Part shown: piece after piece, positions 1-12,052 of the stretch | How the letters are laid out: each line of letters starts with the position of its first letter | Numbering within the stretch: position 1 is the first letter of the stretch | Assembly (NCBI GenBank): GCA_019925795.1 | Contig: CM034305.1 | Location: 97,733,571-97,797,570, forward strand | Source: Dendrobium chrysotoxum | Taxonomy: Eukaryota; Streptophyta; Magnoliopsida; Asparagales; Orchidaceae | Reading direction: 5' to 3' | Length of the DNA stretch: 64,000 nt | Made by a program: the position numbers and the translations under genes | The notes under the pieces: generated by a model | The model's database searches: none | Seen by the model: the letters and a program-made list of their open reading frames with translations, nothing else | What the model was told of the DNA's origin: nothing

Positions 1-1944
1 GTAGAAGTGCATTACATCAATATGCAAAGATATTATACGTTATGTAAATGCATTAAGCCACAATGTAAATACATCATACATATTATTGTCTAACAATGCG
101 ACATGCATATATACTATTTCATATAGGAATCTATTATGCAAAATGCATTTGAAAAGAATGTTCCCGCATGGGCCCTGATGAGCGTGACATACACGTGATG
201 TCTGAGGATGCTACATGCACTGAAAAGCAATGATTTTTAAAATATGCAAACATGCATCATATAACAATACAAATGTGTAATTGTGCAAAGTGCACCAAAA
301 AAATAAAATCTCGCATGGCCCTCAACGAGCGTGATATATGTACACACGTGACATCTGAGGATGCTGCGCCAGCCAAAAGTGAACTTAGGTTCAAGTCCGA
401 TCCTCCTCTTCGAATGGACTGGAGTTAACACGATTTGAATTACCCAACAAATATACGATCGTAGTGTCGAGCAGAGTATTTGATTTTTTATATTCATATT
501 AGGCCTTCAAGGTCTATTACAAAAAAAGTTCAATGCTAAAAGCATAAACTCTCGGAACCAATGCTCGTTGAATTAACTGATATTTTTAATTTTATACGTT
601 TATATTAGACCTTCGAAGTCTTTCATGAAGAAAATTCATATATTAAAATACATACTTTTGGTTCTGATATCTCTACGATAACTCCAAAAATTAGGAGTTG
701 AACTCAATCCTCTATTTACAATCAAACAGTGTTGATAGGGTTCGATTAATAAAATGAAAATACCCACAAATCCCTGATGATGGCCGTGTTGACAGTAAAC
801 CTCAATCGGAGGGGATCCTATTTTTCAAAATGCCCATGAACCTTAATAGAAATACAAATCTTTTAAAGTTATTGCAAAATCACTCCAATGATGGCCTTGT
901 TGAATGCAAATCTCAACTGGAGGGTTCACATAAATTTTAAAGAAATGCCTCCAATCTTAAAGTTAATTGTCCGGGGTCAAGTATAAATAAATTTTCAAAA
1001 TTTATACTCTTCAAAAATATCAAATATCCAATTGAAATAAATCACCAAATAACATAAAGCAAAAATCCATCCACAGTCTGCAATAGTTTGTCGAGGTGGA
1101 TAAATTTGAAAATTATTTTAGCTCATAATGTCTAGTCGAGAATATTATTAGGATTCTCAAATAAACTCGTGCTTGTAAGGACGTGACACGTGTCCTCTAA
1201 TAAGTGGTTTCACCGCCAAATAGCACCACAGATAAACGATTATGACTGGGGCCCTATGACTTGATGTTTTACCGCCAAATAGTACCACTAAATTACATCC
1301 ATGGCTAGAGACCATATATTCCCCAATGACTCTAAATCTTTGAGTAATGAATCAATAAGGTATAATTGATAGGGTACAAAGCCCTTTGTTAACTAAGATG
1401 GACTCAGATCTGACCCCTTAGACAAACATTTACCCTAAGTCTACAAGGTACCCTTGGACGACGCAACCCCTAGTTGCCGACAAGGATCATTCGATCTGGT
1501 TGGGTCGACTACCTCCTCTGACTAAGTAGATTAGGGACCACGATGGTCCGGGATGACGAAACCATGGGATCTTGATCGAGTTTGTTATCATTCCCCCTAC
1601 CATCCTCTTTAAGTGCACGGTGATAAATTTCAATTTTTAATATCTAATTCAGCTGCTACTATATGCTGGATACTATGTATCTATTCTAATGATTAGCCTT
1701 AATCGAAAGTTCTCTTGTTATCGGGAGAGATAATTAATTATAGGGGCTTGCGCCTATAAAAAAACTGAACTCAAATCATAAAGTCTTCGCAAAATGAGGG
1801 TGAAATCTCTGGGCAATGACTTATTTAAAATCCAATTTACTTTTTGAAAATTTACCTCAGAACCTAAACTCGTTAAAACTCTCCTTGCCCACACAAAAGA
1901 AAGGGTTGTGGAGAGGTCCGGGGCATGAATTTTCGAAGCCCATA
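1..1944 (+). repeat. Truncated giant-LTR 3' part (Tat/Ogre-like family)
   Basis: Open at the window edge. The segment is collinear with the last 1.6-1.9 kb of the LTRs of the complete element at 21986-46701. It has GCATGGGCC...GAGCGTG blocks near 165 and 315, a CTGATGATGGCCGTGTTGA-type block near 775, the CCGCCAAATAG block near 1215 and the GTCGACTACCTCCTCTGAC-like block near 1500. It ends in a decayed ...GAAGCCCATA at about 1944, where intact copies read GAGCCCACA. A second GATGATGGCC-like block near 893 suggests an internal duplication. No coding potential is visible. The PBS expected after a 5' LTR is absent, so this is a 3' or solo LTR remnant. Confidence 0.8.
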
Positions 1945-2751
1945 GTCCTTAAGGCGAGAGATAGATTGAGAGAAAAATATAGCGATGCATTTGACAAGAC
2001 ATCAGTTTTTGTTAAGTTGAGATTATTTTTTAATTTGTTACCCTTGACAAACGATTGCAAATGATACATAAATTTTGCTTTTATAAGGGGGCTATTTTAC
2101 TTGTGAGTTTTTACATTTTGTAATTTTTGAGATTTTTTAATATTTTTTATATTTTTTTCTAGATGTGTCCCTGAAATGATTTACATTAGGATTTGAGGGT
2201 ATTTTGAAAATAGGATCTCCTTTGGTTTAAATTTGCTTTTAATTCAACCATCATCAGGGTATTGAATATTTTCATTTTTATTATTTTTGATCTTATCAAC
2301 TATGCCATTCTGCTTCCAAAGGATTGGGTTAGATTTCAGTTCACTTTATTTCTTGTTAGAGCACATGCGGATGAGTTTAATTAAAAAAAAGTTCAAATTT
2401 TAAAATGATTGTAGGCTTTGCGAAGCAATTTCACACTTTCAAAATAAAATAATTTTAGTTCAACTTATTCCTAGCCCATGCAATGTTCTTGAATTTTAGC
2501 TCAATTTATTTTTAGCCTACAGAACACTATTTGACTTTATGCTTGAATATTTAGCATGTTTGTCAGAGCACATGTGTGTAAAATTGATTTTGATGATATG
2601 ATGTGTAATGCATGCTTTTCGATGTATTTTTCCATTTTTGATTATTTCACATGATGCACGCTTTTTAATGCATCTACAAGGTGCACTCACGTTTTGTTGT
2701 GCATTTGTATAATGTAGTTGCAAGTTTTTTATGCATTTTCACATTTGTACT
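1945..2751. other. Non-coding stretch with a decayed inverted LTR fragment
   Basis: No gene is seen. From about 2160 to 2340 the minus strand resembles the GATGATGG and Cys-poor AT-rich part of the LTR family. From about 2460 to 2751 there are loosely repeated ATGCATTTG-like words also typical of those LTRs. I read this as an old minus-strand LTR fragment. The matching target duplication shows it was contiguous with 13205 onward before the solo LTR at 2752 inserted. Confidence 0.45.
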
Positions 2752-3431
2752 TGTTGACCTCCACAACATATCAAAAAAAAAAAAAAAAATCGAATAAAAA
2801 AATATTTTGCATACCTGCTCTGCCGCTACCCATACGCAAACCCCGTCGTATCTCTGTCGAAGCCGTGTCTACAGTCACCCATACCTTTGCAACGGTGCCG
2901 AAACGTCGCTTCTCCCGCGTGCACAGCCTGCCTCGATCGAACCTCAGAAGCGTCGTTAAATACCCGCTCGAACGAAGCATTCGGGGACGACCTCGCTCTC
3001 TCCGATCTCTCTCTCCCTCGCGTGCTCCTTCGTCGTCATTCGACTTCACTCTCCCGACGGCTTTCCCTCCCTGTCGATCGGAAGTTACGACAATTTAATC
3101 AGAAGTAATGACGGGAGCTCGTCAGCTAAGAGGGTAACTTTCTCCCTTTCAGCTTCTTCTCCCTACCTTCTTCCTTCCACAAGCCAAACTCCACCCCTGC
3201 CCTAGAATCTGCGACCGAACTCCTCCGACCCATACTCGACCCCCCTGCCCGACCTCCACTCTACCCGTTGTCTCCTCTTCCCTCCACCTCCTTCGACGGC
3301 GTGCCCTGCTTGTCGGATCGGGAAACACGACATTTTGATCAGAAGCAACAAAGGGAGCTCGCGGCTGTAAAGGTAACTTCCTACCTTTCACGCACTTCTT
3401 CGGCCAAATCCCGCAAATCCGCCGAATTAGG

Positions 3432-3797
3432 GATTTTAAAAGTTAATTAAAATTAATTTTAATTAGTTTTAATTATAATTATTTTAATTAATTATATTAA
3501 TTTTAATTAATTTTAATTAAATAATTATAATTAATTTTAAATTAATTATAATTAATTTAATTAAAATCAATCTTGATTAATTGTAATTAATATTTTATTA
3601 ATTAATTAAAATTAATTATTATTAATTAATTAATCATAGTTAATTAATATTAATTAGTTCTAATTAATTAAAGTTAAATATAATTAATTACTTTAATTAA
3701 TTATAATAATTATAATTAATTTTAAATAAATATAATTAATTAAAAATAATTATAATTAACTATTAATTATAATTTATTTTAATTAATATTTAATTTC
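3432..3797. repeat. TTAATTAA-rich low-complexity tract in LTR U3
   Basis: About 360 bp made almost only of permuted TAATTAAT words lie between the GC-rich LTR start and the hairpin module. A matching tract sits at the same place in the minus-strand solo LTR (9866-10262), so it is an inherited part of this LTR subtype. The young 6.65-kb LTRs lack it. Confidence 0.85.
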
Positions 3798-3839
3798 TTT
3801 AAAAAAATGCAAATGCTTCTCTCTTGCCTCGATCCGCGG

Positions 3840-4365
3840 GCCAACATCTCTACCCCGACGCTTGCGAAGGTATAACCCCTCTAAACCCTAAAACTCTGAG
3901 AGCCCACTTTCGTTGTTTGCGGTGGACCGGGAAAACACCTATGCACGCGCTTTATTGCGCGTGGTGGGTTGGGACCCCGGTGCGGCACCTACGACGAGGT
4001 GGGTAATCACCTTAAGCTCCATTTCGGCGTTTGCGACGCACCGGAAAACCACCTATGCACGCGCTTTATTGCGCGTGATGGGAGGGGAACCCGGTGCGAC
4101 GCTTACGACGAGATGGGGTCATCTATAAGTACCCTCGAGCGAGAGGAAAGCAAACTGTCTTTTAAACAGGTACCGTCGAAGACCCCATGCACGCGCTTTA
4201 TTGCGCGTGGTGGGAATGAAGACCACAGCCGAGGTGTCTAAGAACACCTATCATGCACGCGCTTTATTGCGCGTGGTGGAAAGGCCCAGACTCCTGTAGT
4301 TTTCCCCTAAATGGGGAAGACGTCGGGAGGCTGTCGAAATTTCGGGTGAAACTTGGGACCGTACT
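3840..4365 (+). other. LTR hairpin module, subtype CACGCGC/GCGCGTG (four hairpins)
   Basis: Starts at a splice-donor-like GAAG|GTATAAC (about 3865). It holds four near-identical hairpins at 3944-3963, 4058-4077, 4190-4209 and 4256-4275. Each is CACGCGC, loop TTTATT, GCGCGTG, mostly followed by GTGGG (one copy has ATGGG) and preceded by CC or CCC three to five bases upstream. Between hairpins 3 and 4 is a separate small stem GGTGT/ACACC (4233-4248). The module ends with a CCCCTAAA-loop stem (about 4305) and TCGAAATTTCGGGTGAA (about 4336). Order and spacing match the modules in the other LTRs although the stem sequence differs. Function is unknown. Confidence 0.75.
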
Positions 4366-6810
4366 TGAACCTGATTTGAACTCAAAAAGGACCACTTGAA
4401 CTAAATACAAGTGAACAAAAATTCCAACATAAATCAAAGTTGATTAAATGATGTTGAATTGAACTCATATTTGGACAAGATTTGAGACTTAAACTTGAAC
4501 ATTTAAGCTCAAGTCAAAACTTGATTTGAACTTGTAAAGGACAGCAGGGGATTTTGATCTGAACTAAATTTGAACTCAGAACACTTACAGAGGACATTGA
4601 ACTTGGGTTGAACCATTTAGAATGGAACTTGGACATATGGCTGAACTCAAGCAAAATTTGATTTGGACTGCACAGAATTAGAACTCGAACCAAAGGGAAC
4701 ATGACTTTAAAATTAACAAATGAATGATCTCGACAAGAAAATTCAAGCATTGAAATGATAATTCAAATTATTTAAATAAGTGTTGACAAGTAACCAAGGA
4801 ACTTATGATAATTGAATTTTCAAATGTCACTTGTCTGCAAGCGATCGTCAGCAGGAATCAAGAGGGATATATGACCGGGTTCAAACGCATCAAATAGCAA
4901 TACACTCAACAGAACATACATGAATGTCAACAAAATATATAGAAGACTCATGATATGCGAGGGGCATATAATGAACATGAAGATTATGATGAACAAGTGC
5001 TGGAATGTAGCTTGTTTGTTAAAGAAGAAACAACAACAAGAATTCAATATTGCAAGCAATGAAAATAAAGGGGATACTCATGAATAGAGTATGAGGAGTG
5101 TGTAATGAGTTATAATGCATATTGCATATTATAAGGGTGATACAAACTCCTACAAGCTAATGTATAAGACTCTTTATTCATACAGTGATCCTATCCACAA
5201 GCGATCATGGCTAATGTATTCTATTGGAAAATAGCAATCACTGAAATGCTATGAATGCAGAAGATCACAAACAAAGGTGTGGATGAAGTTATAATAAATG
5301 AAAATGTCTATAAGCTTTGTAGCAGGTGACAGTGAGTATGGAAAGATCCTACATTCAATACTGGTCAAGATACAGATAAATGTATCAGTCTTCTACGACT
5401 GTCTCCAAAGCATAAGTGGATACATCCCAAAAATAGCCCTTTCAGAATTGATGATATTCTTCGTGACAGTCATGCAAGAAGATGTAGCTGTCCCTATTGC
5501 ATTCATATGAGAATATTGGTGAAAGGGTTATAGATTTCTAAAAACACTACATCTTGTCCACAAATGAATTGTGGGCTCCGAAAATTCGGCCCCGACCTCC
5601 GCCCGCTTTTGTGCTTTCTTTTAGGGGGGAGTTTTAACGAACTAAGTTCCGGGGTAAATTTTGGAAGGCAGATGAGATAGTAGATAAGACACTACCCAGA
5701 GATTTCGCCCTCATTTTACGAGGACTTTATGATCTGAGTTCTGGTTTCCTATAGGCGCAAGCCCCTATAGTTAATTACCCCTCCCGGTAAGGAGAGAGAA
5801 CTTTCGATTAAGGCTAGTCGTCAATCAGATACGTAAGGATACGTGGATCTGGCATATAGTAGCAGCAATAGGTTGGGAATGTTAAAATGATTGGAAGTGT
5901 TTGATATTTAAAATAGAAATTTCACCATCTTGCACTTAAAGCAGATGGTGGGGGAATGAATGATAGACCCGATCAAGATCCCATGGTTCCGTCGTCCCGG
6001 GCCATCGTGGTCCATGGTCTACTTAGTCAGAGGAGGTAGTCGACCCAACCTGACAAAAGGATCCTTGTCGGCAGCCATGGGTTGCTTCGTCCAAGGGTAC
6101 CTTGTAGACCCGGGGTGGGTATTTGTCTAAGGGGACAAATTTGAATCCACCTTAGCTAACAGAGGGCTTTGTGCCCTATCAATCATATCCTATTGATTCA
6201 TATCTCAAGGATTTGATGCCATTGGGGAGCATACGGGCTCTGGCCATAACCATAATATAATGGTGCCATTTGGCGGTGACCACCTGGTTCAGAGGGCCCC
6301 GAGTCATAACCGTTTATCCTGCAGTGCCATTTAGCGGCGAAACTGCCGGTTAGAGGACTCGTACCACGTCCTTACTGGCAGGAGATTGTTTGAGAATGGA
6401 TCCTAGTGATATTTTCGACCAGGCATTAGCTCTTTGTGAGCTGAAGTATTTTTTAATTTGTCCACCTCGGCAAACTGTTGCGGAGGATGGATGGATTTTA
6501 TGCTTTGAGTGGTTAATGGATGAGTTTCAATTTTAAACATTTAAGAATTTGGAATTTTTGGGATTTTTGGAGATTTGGAGTATTGGGTGGTATTTGAGGT
6601 GGTATTTTGAAATGTTTGGAATAGACCCCTCCGGTTGATATTTTCATTCAACACGGCCCTCATCGGGGTAGATGGGGTTATTTCTCATTCGTGGATTGGA
6701 CCTTGTCCACTTTGTCGAGCTGCCGACAGAGGATCAGGTTTCGTAGGCTTTATGCCTTTGCAAGTGAATTTTCTTGGTTGAAGGCCTTGAAGGCCTAATA
6801 TGAATGTATA

Positions 6811-6852
6811 AAATAAATATCCCGGTCGACCTTGCGACCGTATATTTATTTA
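6811..6852 (-). other. Conserved LTR stem-loop (CGGTCG...CGACCG with AT arms)
   Basis: The arms AAATAAATAT and ATATTTATTT flank an inner CGGTCG...CGACCG stem with a six-base loop. The same structure occurs at the matching place in every other LTR that retains this part (27337-27377, 45402-45442, 11523-11563, 11926-11965, 51940-51980), with paired changes described in the findings. Confidence 0.7.
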
Positions 6853-9124
6853 ATAGTTCGAGCCGTGTCGACTCCTATCTACCTGCTTAGGAGGATCGGG
6901 CTCGAACTTGAATTCACTTATTAACCCGCGCAGCATCCCTTGACGTCACGTGTGTACCGATAACACGCTCACCGGGGCCCATGCGGGTATTTGGGGGACA
7001 TTTTATAAATATTTATTGAACCTTGTCAACTCCTATTTACTTGTTTTAGGAGGATCGGGTTCAAATCTATTGACCCACGCAGCATCCCTAGACGTCACGT
7101 GTGTACCAATAACACGCTCGCCGGGGCCCATGCGGGTTATGATTATATTTTCCCCTTTTAGTGTACTTATGTGTATACAAATTAAAGTGCACACGTGCAG
7201 GGGTATTCTTGGAATATTTGTACACGCCTTCTGTCCGCTTGCATGAAAGTTGCGGATCCGGTGGCGTGGTGCAGCAGCTCGTGAACTGAGTTGTTTGCTG
7301 CTTTGTACAGGCAGACTGTCGTGCACTACTTGTTGCTCTCTACATTTGGATTGTTGTGCACCAACGAATCTCCTGCTTGGCTCGTAGATGTTGCTATCTA
7401 CTGTAGTCCTTTTGTATCCTTCTTGTAGACAGCATGCTAAGTATGTAGCGGATTTCCTACAGAAGCTCGTGGGTACTCACATTTGTTGCCTCCCACCTGC
7501 CTTTACTTGCTGGGGATTGGTGTATTCGACTGATGTTGGATAGTTATTTGTCATGGAGGTACTACAGTGTCTTTGCTACTATAATTGGTAGATACTCCAA
7601 ATGTATTGTGGGCATGCTGTCTTTGCATGATTGTTACGAAGAATATATCCTACCATACCCATTTCCCCTTTGCTGAATGCTTTCACTTGTCACAATGTCC
7701 TCTACGCTTTGCCCGTGATCTTTTGTATTCATAACAATTAAGTGGTTGCTTGCGGATGCATCCATCACCTATATTTTCATTGTTGATTGGCGAGCTCCTA
7801 CCTTAGTTGACAACTTCTTCATGTGTATTGATTGGTGACTTTCTACACCGCTTGTACATGTTCCAGTGCTCGTAGGGACCGCTGCAGATGCTCATATGTA
7901 GAACAGTATTGATTTCTGGATGCTGCAATACTCATCCCCTATTGATGGTCCTCACTTGGAAATGTGTTAGTGTTTGTGATGGATCCCTGGCTCTAGTAGA
8001 TTGCAGGGATGTCCCAATATTTTGTTGCACGAGTGATATGAGCGTTGTTTGCTAGTCACCATCATTTACATGTGTATTCAACATATGTATTTTGTGGAGA
8101 AGTTGTTAGATCCCTCTACCTTGCCTATGAATATATTACTCATGAGTAATTCATCGTATGCATCAGAACTTCTTTATTACTTGATTTATTTGCATGCAAA
8201 AGTGATACAAGAGTCACACATTAATCACTAACACTCGCATATGGTTTGCACCAATTGTTGAGACGCTTTTGTGCATAACAAATCTTTCATTTGACTTTTA
8301 TTTGAATACTTGGTATTTGCAAAGTCCATTTTCTCATACATCTATTTGAATTCAAGATTTGTGTGTTTGCTCAAGTCAAGTTCATGTTCAAAATGAACCC
8401 TTTCTCATTCGTTCAAGTCCTATGTGTCCTTGCAAGCTCAAGCTCCACCTGATGTTATACAGTTTGATTTAAACATTCATTTCTAGTTCAATTGGAATGA
8501 ATTCCCTACAGTCCAACATTGATTCAAGTCTGAGTATTGTTGTCATTTGTTTCAAATCCAAGTCCACGTTCAAGTTTGCAAGCCTAAGCTCCATGTTATG
8601 AATTCAGTCCTCCATAGTTTGCTCATTCAAATCTAAGTCCACAAATTCTGTCCACTTGATTTTCAAATCAAGTTCAAGTTAAGCCCCATGTCACTTGGTT
8701 CAAATTCAATTTTCAACTCATCTGAATTCAGTTCATACTCCACTTGTAAGTTCACTTGAGTCCAATTCAGGTTATTTGCATTGTATCCAAGTCAACTTCA
8801 TGTAAGAATATTCATTCAAGTTCCTTGTCATTTTGCACTTTGTCCATTTGAATTCAAAGTTCTTACCTTTATTAATCATTTAAGTTCTATATTATCCAAT
8901 GTCCAAAGGTTCACAAGTTCGAATCCAAGTACGATTCAGGCTTAAGAAGAGCCTCTTCCCTTCATTCGAGTCCCCTGTAGTCCCAAGTATTATTCAGATC
9001 TTTATGATCATTCGAGTTCAGTTCTCCTCGGTTAAATCATTTGAAGTCTTTTGCCTGATCGCTTAGTTCATTTGGATTAAGTTTCTACTCATATTATGTT
9101 CATTTGAGTTCAAACATGTCCGAA

Positions 9125-9770
9125 TGTAGTCTTCTGTTCACCCGAAATTTCGGCAGCATTCCGGCATCTCCCCCGTTTAGGGGAAATTACGAAAAAAACT
9201 GGGCCTTTCCCACCACGCTAAGAAAAGCGTGTATGGTAGGTGCCCTCTTTCGAGGACACCGCGGCCGTGTAAAGTCTTCAATCCCCCACCACGCTACGAA
9301 AAACGTGTATGGGTCTTCGACAGCACCTGTTTGAAAAACACAGTTGTTTCCCCGCGAGCGGGTACTTATGAATATCCCCACCACGCTAAGAAAAGCGTGT
9401 ATAGGGCTTACCCGCCTCGCCGTAGGTGTCGCACCGGGTTCCCTTCCCACCACGCTAAGAAAAGCGTGTATAGGCGGTTTGCCGGCCCGACACAAACGCC
9501 GAGGATAGGATTTTGAGGTGATTACCCGCTTCGTCGTAGGCGCCGCACCGGGTTCCCTTCCCACCACGCTACGAAAAGCGTGTATAGGCGGTTTGCCGGT
9601 GCGTCGCGAACAATGAAATGAGCTCTCGAAGTGATTACCCGATTCGTTGCAAGCCTCGCGACGCACTTCCTCCCACCACGCTAAGAAAAGCGTGTATAGG
9701 TGGTCGTTTTGTCACGCTGCGAGCCTCGAGGCGGGCTCTCGGAGTTTTAGGGTTAGATGTCTATACCTTG
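9125..9770 (-). other. LTR hairpin module, subtype CACGCT/AGCGTG (six hairpins)
   Basis: On the minus strand the module runs from a donor-like CAAG|GTATAGA (about 9760) to CCGAAATTTCGGGTG (about 9145). Six hairpins lie at 9677-9694, 9565-9582, 9451-9468, 9382-9399, 9289-9306 and 9214-9231. Each stem is CACGCT paired with AGCGTG (one copy CACGTT) around a TTTCTT or TTTCGT loop, followed by GTGGG. A 9-bp stem closed by a GAAA tetraloop (9239-9260) replaces the shorter GGTGTC/GACACC stem of the young LTRs. A CCCCTAAA-loop stem follows near 9180. Peptide repeats in the overlapping open frames are by-products of the hairpins. Confidence 0.78.
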
Positions 9771-9865
9771 GCGATCGGCGAGGTGGTGGTGTTGGCACGT
9801 GGACCGAGGCAAGGAAGAGAGACATTTGCATTTTCTCCTTTCATTTCCCCCTCCCTTTTTTTTTT

Positions 9866-10262
9866 AACTCACTATAATTAATCATAATTATTTTTAATTA
9901 ATTATAGTTAATTACAATTAATTAGAGCAATTAATTATAATTATTATAATTAATTAAAATAATTAATTAAATTTAAATTTAATTAATTATAACTGATTAA
10001 TATTAATTAATCTTTAATAAATTAATTAATAACAATTAATTATAATTAAAAAGTAACTATAATTAATTAAGATTAACTTTAATTAAAAATAACTATAATT
10101 AATCAGAATTAATTATACTCATTTAATTAAAATTAACTATAATTAATTATTAAATAATAATAAATTAAAATTAAAATAATTGTATTTAAAATTAATCAAC
10201 ATTAATTAAAATTAATCATTAATTTTGATTAAAATTAATCATTAATTTTGATTAAAATTAAT
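9866..10262. repeat. TTAATTAA-rich low-complexity tract in LTR U3
   Basis: Counterpart of 3432-3797 in the minus-strand solo LTR, about 400 bp of permuted AATTAATT words. It separates the GC-rich LTR start from the hairpin module. Confidence 0.85.
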
Positions 10263-11237
10263 TAACCTCTCCTCCTCCCCTCTTTGGCTCGGTGGAGTTG
10301 CGGGATTCGGCCGAAGAAGCGCGTAAGGGAGAAAGTTACCTTCGCACACAGCAAGCTCCCGTCGTCGTTTCCGATCCAAATGTCGTAACTCCCGAGCCGA
10401 TAGGAAGGGAAAGTCGTCAAGATGAGCGAAGTCGAACAGCTACGCAGGAACCGAAGGAGGCGACGGGATCGAGCTCGGGTTCGGCGTCGGCCTAGGGCAG
10501 GGAGGTCGACTATGGAAGATGAGGGATCGGAGAGCTGTCTGCGGGATTTTGCGGAGAGGAAGCAGCGAGCGAGAGCTTTTGCGTCGAGAGGAGTTTCGCG
10601 TGTGGCTTGCGAACTATCGTCGAAGAGTTCTGCCGAAGGAAGCCTTCCTCTCCTCCATTTTATAGACGCAAATGGGGGCACGATCGAGAGCGGGATTTGA
10701 GCAGGAATCGCGGAGAAGCGACGCCAACGGCGCCGAACAGTCAGGTAACGGGATTTTCGGGATTTTGAGCGATTCCTCTCTCCCTTTTTTGTTTTGTATC
10801 CGGTGGTCAACATGAATGTAGAAAGATTATCAAGCATCAATAGTCAAATACATTGGTCCTCATGCAGGTAAAGACAGTATGTCCAAAGTACATTCGAGGT
10901 ACCTACCAATTATTATGGCAAAGACATGATAGTACCTCCACGACCAACAACTACCCAACATCAGTCAAGTACATTGATCCCTAGCAAGCAAAGTGCAAAG
11001 TGACTACATCAAATGCAAATGCATACGAGTTGTTATAGGAAGTTCATTGCACATACAATAGATTGTCTGTGAATGAATATAAAAGATCTGCAATATATAT
11101 GAGTCCCCTATAAATACAGATGTATGTACCACATATCATCTGTGGGTAGATACAGAAAGACTTCAGTAAATACAGTATCTTGAAGTCAATTTCAATCCAT
11201 GAATGAAAACATCTACCTGCCTACGAGTAGCAGTAGT

Positions 11238-12052
11238 AGAGGACGTGTGACGCAACGCCACCAGATCCGCAACATTCATGCAAGCGGACAGAAGGCGTTT
11301 ACAAACATTCTAAAAAGTACCCCCGCACATGTGCACCTTAATTTGTATACACATAGGAACACAAGAGGGGTAAATACAACCATACACCCGCATGGGCCCC
11401 AGCGAGCGTGTTATTGGTACACACGTGACGCCCAGGGATGCTGCGCGGGTTAATAAGTGAATTCAGGTTCGAGCCCGATCATTCTATTCAGGTAGATATG
11501 AGTTGATGCGGCTCGAACTATTAAACGAATATACAGTCGCGGGGTCGACTGGGATATTTGTTTTATACGTTCATATTAGGCCTTCAAGGCCTATAATCAA
11601 TAGAATTCACTTACAAAGGTGTAAAGCCTAAGAAACATGATCCTCTGTCGAGGACGTGTGACGCAACGCCACCGGATCCGCAACATTCATGCAAGCGGAC
11701 AGAAGGCGTTTACAAACATTCTAAAAAGTACCCCCGCACATGTGCACCTTAATTTGTATACACATAGGAACACAAGAGGGGTAAATACACCCGCATGGGC
11801 CCCGGCGAGCGTGTTATTGGTACACACGTGACGCCCAGGGATGCTGCGCGGGTTAATAAGTGAATTCAGGTTCGAGCCCGATCATTCTATTCAGGTAGAT
11901 ATGAGTTGATGCGGCTCGAACTATTAAACGAATATACAGTCGCGGGGTCGACTGGGATATTTGTTTTATACGTTCATATTAGGCCTTCAAGGCCTATAAT
12001 CAATAGAATTCACTTACAAAGGTGTAAAGCCTAAGAAACCTGATCCTCTGTC
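11238..12052 (+). repeat. Two-copy tandem duplication inside the solo LTR
   Basis: A unit beginning GAGGACGTGTGACGC is repeated at a distance of 411 bp. The second copy lacks about 8 bp near its CCCGCATGGG block, so the offset becomes 403 bp downstream. Each unit carries a GCATGGGCCCC...ACACGTGACG block, the CAGTCG/CGACTG stem-loop (11523-11563 and 11926-11965) and an AGGCCTTCAAGGCCT palindrome. The copies are nearly identical, so the duplication is recent relative to the LTR. Confidence 0.88.

Larger units (their letters stand above)
5570..10812 (-). mobile_element. Solo LTR of giant Ty3-gypsy (Tat/Ogre-like) element, minus strand
   Basis: Read on the minus strand it starts TGTTGACC at 10812 and ends GGAGCCCACA at 5570. 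It is bounded by a perfect 5-bp duplication, TGAAT (5565-5569 and 10813-10817). Length is 5243 bp, close to the 5200-bp LTR it is inserted into, and the internal order is the same: GC-rich start (10740-10270), TTAATTAA tract (10262-9866), hairpin module (9770-9125), TTGAACT-rich tract (9110-8300), then the conserved 3' part (7300-5570) with two GCATGGGCCC...CACGTGACGTC blocks (near 6930 and 7085). There is no internal region. It is the youngest insertion in the first 16 kb. Confidence 0.93.

Noticed and set aside
1816..2064. 82-codon plus-strand open frame at the end of the first LTR
   Set aside because: It crosses the LTR terminus and has no counterpart in the homologous LTR ends at 13199, 28636 and 53180.
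9187..9700. Repeat-spacer pattern (29-bp repeats with unique spacers) resembling a CRISPR array, and a repetitive HAFLSVVG-type peptide in an open frame
   Set aside because: The sequence is plant nuclear DNA within an LTR, spacers vary from 46 to 95 bp and are themselves homologous between LTRs, and the peptide repeat is just the translated hairpin.
10262..10840. 192-codon minus-strand open frame in GC-rich sequence
   Set aside because: It lies across the start of the solo LTR (GC-rich U3), has no recognisable domain, and the homologous segment at 2820-3430 does not preserve the frame.
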